From assembly GCA_027047735.1 (NCBI GenBank), contig JALTUD010000185.1, positions 1-7,302 of the forward strand: DNA of 7,302 nt, given 5' to 3'. The stretch is from Flavobacteriales bacterium (lineage in GTDB: Bacteria > Bacteroidota > Bacteroidia > Flavobacteriales_D > Parvicellaceae). This document shows positions 1-5,459 of this stretch, piece by piece. Within the stretch, counting starts at the first letter, position 1. The number at the start of each line of letters is the position of its first letter. The notes beneath the pieces were generated by a model, which worked only from the letters and a program-made list of their open reading frames with translations, did not search any database and had not been told where the DNA came from. A program made the translations under genes and the position numbers.

Positions 1-1928
1 TGATTTAAAGATATACTATAAACAGAAGTTGAAGAATTATACACAACACTGGTTACATTTGAAGTAGCTCCATCAATAACCGGATTAGGATATGAAGTAA
101 TAGGATAGTTTTTAATTTTCCCATAAGCCAAAGGCAACAAATCAGCATCTCCTGTTGTGCTACGATTTAATTCATTTGTATTACTATAATCTGTACCATT
201 CGTATCTATGTTACTTTCTATTCTTATAGTACCATTTACATCTAGTTTTGAATTTGTATTAGGATTATTCATTCCTACACCAATTCTACCGTCAGATTTA
301 ATAATAAAATCAGAATTAGGAACAGATGACCTGGCATACAATAAATTTTGACTGCTATTATTTGTCATCACATCAATCTGCAAACCATGACCTGCCATAT
401 TATTTTGTTTTATGTTTACTGCGTTGTTTGTTGAATTATCCAAAACATGTAATTTAGCTCCGGGAGAACCAAGACCTATACCAACATTACCTCCATCAAT
501 TACCTTCAAATAAGGATTTGTTCCTTGACCTACAAATAAAACATCTTGATTAGAGACACCTCTAACCGTTAATTTTGAATTGGTAGTTGAAGTGCCAATA
601 CCAACTGTTCCATCATTCTCAACAACAAGATAAGGAGTATTCGCATCATTCCCTACATAAAGACCATCAACAGTATTGTTGTTTGTTTTTATATCTAACT
701 TAGCAACAGGAGATGATGTTCCAATACCAACCTTAGCTTCATAATTATTATCAAAAAACAAAGTAGGGTAATTGGCTCCTTCTTTTTTTATCGAAAGTTG
801 ACTTAAATCATCAACATCAAATACCCATTCTTTTGTTGGTTGATTAACGTTACCTAAAATAAAATTTAGGGGTGGATTCACTCCTCCATTTTTTCGAATA
901 TGTAATAAAGACTGTATTGGGGAACTACTAGGAAAAGGCTTCCCTATTCCAACCATTCCACCTCTAAAAATCGTATCGAAATAAATATTTCCTGTTCCAG
1001 GTAAATAGTTATAAGAACTTCCTTGATACCAAGGATGCTCTGTAATAATTGTACTTAAATCTACTCCCGAACCATTTGATTGAGTTAAATTTAACACACT
1101 CCCATTTAACGTTAAATCCTGTATTTCATTTAATGTGCTTGCATCAGCATCATTTACAGAAAACGTAGTACTTTGACCATTGGTAATGTTTACCGTAACG
1201 TTACTTCCGGTTGAACTACTGCTTAAATCTTGATCATCAGATAAAAACGGACGTAAATTCAAATGTAATTGATTTCCATTATAAGGGTTGCTACTACTAG
1301 CATCATCAATAAATAAATTTAAAGTCGTATCTGTACTACTTATACTCCCATGTAACTGTTGCAACTCATTCGTAGGATCAGTATCTCCCCCCGAAGAACT
1401 AGGCAACGCCACACTATCCAACGGCTGACCGTTCGCATCTGAAATCACGATAAAATGTTTAGTACCTACAGTTACAGAATCCAACGTCTGCCCTTCATAT
1501 TTGGAACGAAAAGCATAAGGAACAGCCTTTAAATGAACATTATCAATTACGTGCAATCCCGAACCGTCATTAAAATCCGCCGAAACTTCAATTCTATCGG
1601 CTTGCTCCCATAACGTTCTAACTTCTATATTAGAGTAACCGGAAAGTTGTGTTCCCCCACCGATAGGTAGCGAAACTAATCCATAATCATTTGTTTGAAC
1701 AGTGTGTTCTTCTTTATACAATGAAGTTCCCCCCGCAGAATAATCAATAAAATCAAACTGTATCGTTACCGGTTGATTACTTAACGCTACACCATTATCA
1801 TCTCTTACAATACCTTGATAATTAATGGTAGTAATGGTATTAGGAATAGGAGTATCATCATTATTCTGCGAAACCCCAACCAATTGAACCAATAAAAAAA
1901 CAATAAAAAGGAGTACGATTTTTTTCAT
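1..1928 (-). CDS. Secreted fibre/tail-like surface protein with VGIG repeats (3' end outside window)
   Basis: The reading frame is open from ATG at 1926-1928 to the window edge, giving 642 complete codons with no stop. Residues 1-20 form a Sec signal peptide (MKK, a hydrophobic run, then GVS before QNN). Residues about 35-145 are a compact beta-type domain with INYQGIVRDDNG at the start and KAVPYAF at the end; I recognise this as common at the N-terminus of Bacteroidetes surface and fibre proteins. Two linker motifs follow, NELQQL (N187) and NEIQDL (N267), the second leading into a 'LxLNGSVLNLTQSNGSGVDLS' type segment, then a PWYQGSS motif around W300. From 325 to 564 there are five VGIG-type repeats. 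The last visible part (DADLLPLAYGKI and beyond) resembles the C-terminal domain of such proteins, so the end may be near. The function is unknown; adhesion or a fibre role is inferred. The gene is divergent from the aminotransferase. Confidence 0.85.
   Translation of the reverse strand, partial: MKKIVLLFIVFLLVQLVGVSQNNDDTPIPNTITTINYQGIVRDDNGVALSNQPVTIQFDFIDYSAGGTSLYKEEHTVQTNDYGLVSLPIGGGTQLSGYSNIEVRTLWEQADRIEVSADFNDGSGLHVIDNVHLKAVPYAFRSKYEGQTLDSVTVGTKHFIVISDANGQPLDSVALPSSSGGDTDPTNELQQLHGSISSTDTTLNLFIDDASSSNPYNGNQLHLNLRPFLSDDQDLSSSSTGSNVTVNITNGQSTTFSVNDADASTLNEIQDLTLNGSVLNLTQSNGSGVDLSTIITEHPWYQGSSYNYLPGTGNIYFDTIFRGGMVGIGKPFPSSSPIQSLLHIRKNGGVNPPLNFILGNVNQPTKEWVFDVDDLSQLSIKKEGANYPTLFFDNNYEAKVGIGTSSPVAKLDIKTNNNTVDGLYVGNDANTPYLVVENDGTVGIGTSTTNSKLTVRGVSNQDVLFVGQGTNPYLKVIDGGNVGIGLGSPGAKLHVLDNSTNNAVNIKQNNMAGHGLQIDVMTNNSSQNLLYARSSVPNSDFIIKSDGRIGVGMNNPNTNSKLDVNGTIRIESNIDTNGTDYSNTNELNRSTTGDADLLPLAYGKIKNYPITSYPNPVIDGATSNVTSVVYNSSTSVYSISLN
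237..956 (-). repeat. Five VGIGTxxP..KLxV repeats within the fibre gene
   Basis: The repeats lie at residues 325-344 (VGIGKPFP..LLHI), 399-413 (VGIGTSSPVAKLDI), 441-455 (VGIGTSTTNSKLTV), 481-495 (VGIGLGSPGAKLHV) and 548-564 (IGVGMNNPNTNSKLDV). Spacing is irregular at about 74, 42, 40 and 67 residues. The three central repeats are separated by segments containing 'LYVGNDANTPYLVVENDG', 'LFVGQGTNPYLKVIDGG' or similar, so there is a longer period of about 40 residues made of V-G-(N/Q)-(D/G)-x-N-P/T-YL-V followed by DGxVGIG. Such repeats are typical of trimeric beta-rich fibre shafts in Bacteroidetes. The trimeric shaft is an inference from the family. Confidence 0.85.
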
Positions 1929-1948
1929 AACTTTCTGATTTTAAAAGT

Positions 1949-1979
1949 CAAATTTAGTAAAGTTAATTTCAATCACCAA
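1949..1979 (-). promoter_or_regulatory. Bacteroidetes-type promoter of the fibre gene
   Basis: On the minus strand there is an exact TAnnTTTG element (TAAATTTG, plus-strand 1949-1956). A TTG lies 20 bp upstream (plus-strand 1977-1979), within the usual spacing of the -33 and -7 elements of the Bacteroidetes primary sigma factor. Transcription would start roughly 20 nt upstream of the ATG at 1928, and no Shine-Dalgarno sequence is visible. Confidence 0.55.
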
Positions 1980-2034
1980 TTTATTTTTTAACAAAAATTA
2001 AATCTATTCACAAAAGAGCCTTTCTACAAATAAG

Positions 2035-2050
2035 TATTTTTGTTACTTTG
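2035..2050 (+). promoter_or_regulatory. Candidate -7 promoter elements of the aminotransferase-recX-thiolase operon
   Basis: TATTTTTG (2035-2042) matches TAnnTTTG exactly. TTACTTTG (2043-2050) follows it with one mismatch. No clear TTG sits at the -33 distance for either. A start site near 2050-2057 leaves a leader of only about 15-25 nt before ATG 2073. The position supports that ATG rather than the in-frame TTG at 2040, which would lie within or before the promoter. Confidence 0.45.
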
Positions 2051-2072
2051 CAAGACTAAAATATATTACAGC

Positions 2073-3266
2073 ATGCCTACACTATCTAAAAAAGCAAAAC
2101 AAATGCCTGCTTCACCAATTCGTAAATTGGTACCTTTTGCAGAGAATGCAAAGAAACAAGGCAAAAAAGTATATCACCTGAATATCGGTCAACCCGATAT
2201 TGAAACACCCGAAATTGTAATGGATACCATGCATCACTTGGATATAAAAGTGGTGGAATACAGCCATTCAGCAGGTTTTATATCTTATAGAAAAGGACTT
2301 GCGGAGTATTACGCAAAAATAGGAATAGAACTCAATCCCGAAAACGAAATTATGATTACTACGGGAGGTTCCGAAGCTCTTGTTTTTGCTTTTCAAACTT
2401 GTTTAAACGAAGGCGATGAACTCATCATTCCCGAACCTTTTTATGCTAACTACAATGGTTTTGCAACAACGGCAAATATTAATGTAGTTCCCGTTACGGC
2501 TAAGATAGAAAATGGATTTGCCCTCCCGCCTATCGAAGATTTTGAAAAACTTATTACACCGAAAACCAAAGGAATACTTATTTGCAACCCCGGTAATCCT
2601 ACCGGATACCTTTACAGTAAAAAAGAACTGGAAACCCTCAGGGATTTGGTCAAAAAATACGACTTATTTCTTTTTGCCGATGAAGTCTATCGTGAGTTTT
2701 GCTATGACGGAGCAGAACATTATTCCGCACTCAAACTCGAAGGTATAGAAAACAACGTTATATTGGTTGATTCCGTTTCCAAACGATACAGTATGTGCGG
2801 TGCCAGAGTCGGTGCGTTAATCAGTCGCAACAAAGAATTTATGGAGGCGGCTCTCAAATTCGGACAAGCCCGTCTCAGCCCTCCAACCTTCGGACAAATA
2901 GCCGGAGAAGCTGCGCTGCAAACACCACAAAGTTATTTCGATAACGTTATTCACGAATACGTGGAGCGTAGAGATATTTTAGTGGATGGACTCAACAAAA
3001 TAGAAGGCGTTACCTGCCCCAAACCGCAAGGAGCTTTTTACGCCATAGCCCAACTTCCGATAGATGACGCCGATAAATTCTGCCAATGGCTTTTGGAAGA
3101 ATTTGATTACAACGGCGAAACAGTTATGTTGGCTCCTGCCACAGGATTTTACGCTACAAAAGGACTCGGCAAACAAGAAGTACGCTTGGCGTATGTTCTC
3201 AACAAAGAATCCTTGCAAAAATCCGTTGAATGTTTGTCGGTTGCTCTTAAAGAATACAACCAATAA
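2073..3266 (+). CDS. Class I/II PLP-dependent aminotransferase (aspartate aminotransferase family)
   Basis: This is a 397-residue cytoplasmic fold-type I aminotransferase that moves an amino group between an amino acid and a 2-oxo acid through pyridoxal phosphate. Visible landmarks are the NIGQPDIETPE substrate-side loop (residues 37-47), TTGGSEA (97-103) at the phosphate site, NPGNPTGY (172-179), FADEVYREF (201-209) with the cofactor-contacting D203 and Y206, SVSKRYSMCGARVG (234-247) with K237 as the Schiff-base lysine and R245 nearby, and R371 in EVRLAYV as the likely carboxylate-binding arginine. Length is normal for the family and nothing is missing. The start at ATG 2073 is preferred over an in-frame TTG at 2040 because the extension would be read from promoter DNA and the MPTLSKKAKQMPASPIRKL start is the usual one for Bacteroidetes homologues. 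The exact substrate (aspartate, aromatic, branched-chain or other) cannot be told from sequence. It is the first gene of an operon with recX 5 nt downstream. Confidence 0.93.
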   Translation: MPTLSKKAKQMPASPIRKLVPFAENAKKQGKKVYHLNIGQPDIETPEIVMDTMHHLDIKVVEYSHSAGFISYRKGLAEYYAKIGIELNPENEIMITTGGSEALVFAFQTCLNEGDELIIPEPFYANYNGFATTANINVVPVTAKIENGFALPPIEDFEKLITPKTKGILICNPGNPTGYLYSKKELETLRDLVKKYDLFLFADEVYREFCYDGAEHYSALKLEGIENNVILVDSVSKRYSMCGARVGALISRNKEFMEAALKFGQARLSPPTFGQIAGEAALQTPQSYFDNVIHEYVERRDILVDGLNKIEGVTCPKPQGAFYAIAQLPIDDADKFCQWLLEEFDYNGETVMLAPATGFYATKGLGKQEVRLAYVLNKESLQKSVECLSVALKEYNQ

Positions 3267-3271
3267 ATAGT

Positions 3272-3745
3272 ATGGCATACACGTACGCTCAAGCCTTGGA
3301 AAAACTAAAGTATTTTTGTGCTTACCAAGAACGCAGCCATTCCGACGTAGAAAAAAAACTGTATGAATATCCGCTAACAAAGGAAGAACGTGAAAATGTC
3401 ATCGCCACACTCATTTCGGAAAACTACCTGAACGAAGAACGCTTCGCCATAGCGTTTACCGAAGGTAAATTCAGAATAAAAAAATGGGGAAAGCAAAAAA
3501 TTAAAGCAAAACTAAAAGAAAAAAAAGTATCGGAGTATTGCATCCGAAAGGGTTTGGAAGCTCTTGAAGAAGAAGAATACAACGATACTTTACAAGAACT
3601 GATTAAACAAAAATACAACCAAACAAAAGCCAATTCAAACTATCAAAGAAAAGCTAAAACAGCTCGCTATTGTATTCAAAAAGGATTTGAATCGGCTTTA
3701 GTTTGGGAATACTTAAACAATTTAACAACCAATAATTATGATTAA
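3272..3745 (+). CDS. recX: Regulatory protein RecX
   Basis: A 157-residue, lysine-rich, all-helical protein of the RecX family, which binds RecA filaments and limits RecA's strand-exchange activity. The diagnostic segment is residues 54-73, with NEERFAIAF followed by GKFRIKKWG; this and the following K(I)KAKLKEKKVS..CI match the RecX core well. The length is typical of three tandem three-helix repeats: the first about 5-50, the second about 52-100, the third about 103-150. The ATG at 3272 lies 5 nt after the aminotransferase stop. The last eight bases overlap the start of the thiolase gene (ATGATTAA), so translational coupling is likely. No recA is present in the window, which is normal for this phylum. 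Confidence 0.93.
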   Translation: MAYTYAQALEKLKYFCAYQERSHSDVEKKLYEYPLTKEERENVIATLISENYLNEERFAIAFTEGKFRIKKWGKQKIKAKLKEKKVSEYCIRKGLEALEEEEYNDTLQELIKQKYNQTKANSNYQRKAKTARYCIQKGFESALVWEYLNNLTTNNYD

Positions 3746-4949
3746 AGACGCTTATATTATAGACGCTATTCGAACTCCAATCGGTAATTTTAGAGGAGGA
3801 CTATCCCCTATTCGCCCCGATGATATGGGAGCTTTGGTAATGAAAGAATTAATCAACAGAAACCCAACTCTAAACACGGAAGAAATAGAAGATGTATTGT
3901 TTGGTTGTGCCAACCAAGCCGGAGAGGACAATCGTAATGTAGCTCGTATGTCGTTGCTTTTGGCAGGACTACCTTATACCATTGGCGGCGAAACCGTCAA
4001 CCGACTTTGCTCTTCGGGTATGGCGTCCACCATTAATGCCTCAAGAGCTGTAAAACTCGGAGACGGAGATATTTACATTACAGGCGGCGTAGAAAGTATG
4101 ACACGTGCCCCTTGGGTTATTTCCAAAGCATCAAGAGCTTACGGAAACGATGCACAAATGCACGATTCCAGTTTCGGTTGGCGTTTTATCAACTCGAAAA
4201 TGCAAGAACTGTACGGAACGGAAGCGATGGGAAACACCGCCGAAAATTTGGTCGATATGTATAAAATCAGTCGCGAAGACCAAGATAAATTCGCATATTG
4301 GAGTCAAATGAAGGCAACAAAAGCACAAGAAAGCGGAAGATTTGCCGAAGAAATCGTTCCGGTTCTAATACCTCAACGAAAAAAAGACCCGCTTGTTTTC
4401 GACAAAGATGAGTTTATCAAACCCAATACAACTTTAGAAGTTTTAGCTAAACTAAGACCGGCTTTCCGCAAAGAAAACGGAACCGTTACCGCAGGAAATG
4501 CTTCAGGATTAAACGATGGAGCTTGTGCCCTGCTCGTTACTTCGGAAGAAGCCGCAAAACGAAACAACCTGACACCGAAAGCAAGAATCGTTTCCTCGGC
4601 AATTGCAGGAGTAGAACCTCGTATCATGGGAATAGGACCTGTTTATGCCAGCCAAAAAGCACTTAAAAGAGCAGGACTAACACTCGACGATATGGATATT
4701 ATTGAAATCAACGAAGCTTTTGCCGCTCAAAGTTTGGCGTGCACTCGAAAAATGGGACTCGAAGACAACGACCCTCGTATCAATCCCAACGGTGGAGCAA
4801 TAGCCCTTGGACACCCACTGGGAATGACCGGAGCAAGAATTTTGCAAACCGCCATGCTGGAACTCCACAAAACCAATAAACGCTATGCCTTAGTTACCCT
4901 ATGTATCGGCGTAGGACAAGGATATGCAACCATTATTGAAAAAGTTTAA
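3738..4949 (+). CDS. pcaF: Thiolase, 3-oxoadipyl-CoA thiolase (PcaF/PaaJ) type
   Basis: A 403-residue degradative thiolase that cleaves a 3-oxoacyl-CoA with free CoA to give acetyl-CoA and a shortened acyl-CoA. The catalytic residues are all present: nucleophile C91 in VNRLCSSGM, the NEAF motif at 326-329, H359 in GHP, and C389 in CIGVGQG. The subfamily call rests on RPDDMGALV (26-34), GCANQAGEDNRNVARM (56-71) and RIMGIGPVYA (295-304), which are characteristic of beta-ketoadipyl-CoA thiolases. No other pca, paa or beta-oxidation gene is in the window, so the physiological substrate is uncertain and a general acetyl-CoA acyltransferase role is possible. The ATG at 3738 overlaps the recX stop by 8 nt, and the protein begins normally at MIKDAYIIDAIRTPIG. 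It is the last gene of the operon and is followed by a strong terminator. Confidence 0.9.
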   Translation: MIKDAYIIDAIRTPIGNFRGGLSPIRPDDMGALVMKELINRNPTLNTEEIEDVLFGCANQAGEDNRNVARMSLLLAGLPYTIGGETVNRLCSSGMASTINASRAVKLGDGDIYITGGVESMTRAPWVISKASRAYGNDAQMHDSSFGWRFINSKMQELYGTEAMGNTAENLVDMYKISREDQDKFAYWSQMKATKAQESGRFAEEIVPVLIPQRKKDPLVFDKDEFIKPNTTLEVLAKLRPAFRKENGTVTAGNASGLNDGACALLVTSEEAAKRNNLTPKARIVSSAIAGVEPRIMGIGPVYASQKALKRAGLTLDDMDIIEINEAFAAQSLACTRKMGLEDNDPRINPNGGAIALGHPLGMTGARILQTAMLELHKTNKRYALVTLCIGVGQGYATIIEKV

Positions 4950-4978
4950 ATACAATATTTGGGCGTTCCCCCAAAAGC

Positions 4979-5019
4979 AAAAAGCACGTACCCTGTCGGG
5001 ATACGTGCTTTTTACTTTT
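4979..5019 (+). terminator. Intrinsic terminator after the thiolase gene
   Basis: AAAAA is followed by GCACGTA-CCC (4984-4993), loop TGTC (4994-4997), GGG-A-TACGTGC (4998-5008) with one bulged A, then TTTTT-AC-TTTT (5009-5019). That is a ten-pair GC-rich stem with an A-tract before and a T-tract after, so it could also terminate transcription arriving on the minus strand. It begins 29 nt after the thiolase stop. Outer arms of CCCCAAAAG and CTTTTGGGG extend the stem to 4969-5023. Confidence 0.85.
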
Positions 5020-5040
5020 GGGGTCGGGCTATCACTACTC

Positions 5041-5080
5041 ACTCTTTTGGTTTGCATATATGCAACAAACCAAAAGGAGT
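5041..5080. repeat. Second hairpin of the intergenic element
   Basis: The arms CTTTTGGTTTG (5044-5054) and CAAACCAAAAG (5066-5076) pair perfectly. ACT (5041-5043) and AGT (5078-5080) extend the stem across one bulged G. The loop region contains the 14-bp palindrome TTGCATATATGCAA (5052-5065), so two slightly different foldings are possible. It lacks a T-tract and so is not a terminator by itself. Confidence 0.75.
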
Positions 5081-5096
5081 TCAAACATGCCGTTCT

Positions 5097-5177
5097 ATCC
5101 CTAACGTGGATAAAATTGGAAGCAAGAAAGTGAATTTTAGTTTTCTTAGACGATGAAAAATTCTTTTGCATAGCCCC
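5097..5177 (+). repeat. Alternating repeat unit A (forward)
   Basis: An 81-bp unit starting ATCCCTAACG and ending GCATAGCCCC. Its last 52 bp match unit B (5259-5339) at roughly 85% by hand alignment; the shared blocks are GAAAGTGA, TTTTAGTTT, TTAGA, GAAAAA and TTGCATAGCCCC. Its left end doubles as the right end of the two-hairpin element. Confidence 0.75.
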
Positions 5178-5178
5178 A

Positions 5179-5255
5179 GCTATGGAAAATAATTTTGAAG
5201 ATGGATAAGGAAAATAAAAACGCTTTATGCTTTCTATTTTATTCATGTTAGGGAT
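5179..5255 (-). repeat. Alternating repeat unit M (inverted copy)
   Basis: Read on the minus strand this 77-bp segment starts ATCCCTAACATGAATAAAAT and ends CCATAGC. It aligns with unit A at about 70% by hand: 18 of the first 20 bases match and the last six (CATAGC) are identical. It is separated from unit A only by CCCA (5175-5178) and from unit B only by ACA (5256-5258), so the junctions are tight hairpins: CATAGC-CCCA-GCTATG (5169-5184) and GTTAGGGAT-ACA-ATCCCTAAC (5247-5267). Confidence 0.7.
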
Positions 5256-5258
5256 ACA

Positions 5259-5339
5259 ATCCCTAACGCAAGTGGAATGAGTGCATAGAAAGTGAGTTTT
5301 AGTTTCTTTAGATGACGAAAAAATTCTTTGCATAGCCCC
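5259..5339 (+). repeat. Alternating repeat unit B (forward)
   Basis: An 81-bp unit with the same ends as unit A (ATCCCTAACG and GCATAGCCCC), placed exactly 162 bp downstream of it. It differs most in bases 11-30 (CAAGTGGAATGAGTGCATAG against TGGATAAAATTGGAAGCAAG in A). No further inverted copy follows after 5340; the sequence becomes ordinary AT-rich leader DNA. Confidence 0.75.
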
Positions 5340-5390
5340 TTAATAAATGAAACATAAAGCAGTCAAAATCAATACAAAAAAAACAAATGC

Positions 5391-5431
5391 GGAGAATAAA
5401 ACCTATATTCTCCTTAATTTTACGGAGAATA
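5391..5431 (+). promoter_or_regulatory. Candidate operator: three GGAGAATA half-sites before fic
   Basis: GGAGAATA occurs at 5391-5398 and 5424-5431, with its reverse complement TATTCTCC at 5406-5413. The outer pair are direct repeats 33 bp apart, about three helical turns. The inner pair form an inverted repeat with a 10-bp spacer covering the -33 region and ending 5 bp before the -7 element. The layout fits binding of a dimeric repressor. The winged helix at the C-terminus of the adjacent Fic protein is the obvious candidate, but this is inference. Confidence 0.6.
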
Positions 5432-5436
5432 ACGTC

Positions 5437-5444
5437 TATATTTG
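5437..5444 (+). promoter_or_regulatory. fic promoter -7 element TATATTTG
   Basis: An exact TAnnTTTG match, followed by C as is common. Transcription should begin near 5450, leaving a leader of about 10 nt before ATG 5460 with no Shine-Dalgarno sequence. No TTG is visible at the -33 position; that place is occupied by the half-site inverted repeat. Confidence 0.65.
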
Positions 5445-5459
5445 CAGTAAACAATTAAT

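Larger units (their letters stand above)
4961..5106. repeat. Composite two-hairpin intergenic element (GGGCGTTCCCC ... ATCCCTAACG)
   Basis: From left to right: GGGCGTTCCCC, the terminator-containing hairpin (4969-5023), GGGGTCGGGCTATCACTACTC, a second hairpin (5041-5080), TTCAAACATGCCGTTCT, and ATCCCTAACG (5097-5106). On the minus strand it reads CGTTAGGGAT, AGAACGGCA, hairpin, GATAGCCCGACCCC, hairpin, GGGGAACGCCC. The flanks agree, from memory, with a repeat often seen between genes in Flavobacteriia, in which the hairpin interiors vary while the CGTTAGGGAT, TAGCCCGACCC and AACGCCC blocks are kept. I could not check the copy number here, and the family identity is a recollection rather than a search result. 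Confidence 0.6.

Noticed and set aside
1387..1734. Six-base C runs (1387-1392 and 1729-1734) in the fibre gene as phase-variation tracts
   Set aside because: Runs of six are short for slipped-strand switching, and the frame is intact through both. They encode glycines in linkers.
2040..2072. In-frame TTG at 2040 giving an 11-residue N-terminal extension of the aminotransferase
   Set aside because: The extension overlaps the candidate -7 elements, its sequence (MLLCKTKIYYS) is not like the family start, and ATG 2073 begins a normal aminotransferase N-terminus.
2979..3380. Minus-strand frame of 133 codons across the aminotransferase/recX junction
   Set aside because: It lies antisense to two clearly conserved genes, has no recognisable motif and no promoter.
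4373..4627. Minus-strand frame within the thiolase gene
   Set aside because: The opposite strand encodes conserved thiolase sequence with all expected motifs, so this is a shadow frame.
4924..5156. Plus-strand short frames running through the terminator and hairpins (69 and 65 codons)
   Set aside because: They are read through inverted repeats and a terminator, have no start signals and no family resemblance.
5097..5339. The alternating units as a CRISPR array or an insertion sequence
   Set aside because: There are only three units, they alternate in orientation, there are no unique spacers, and no transposase gene or target-site duplication is visible.
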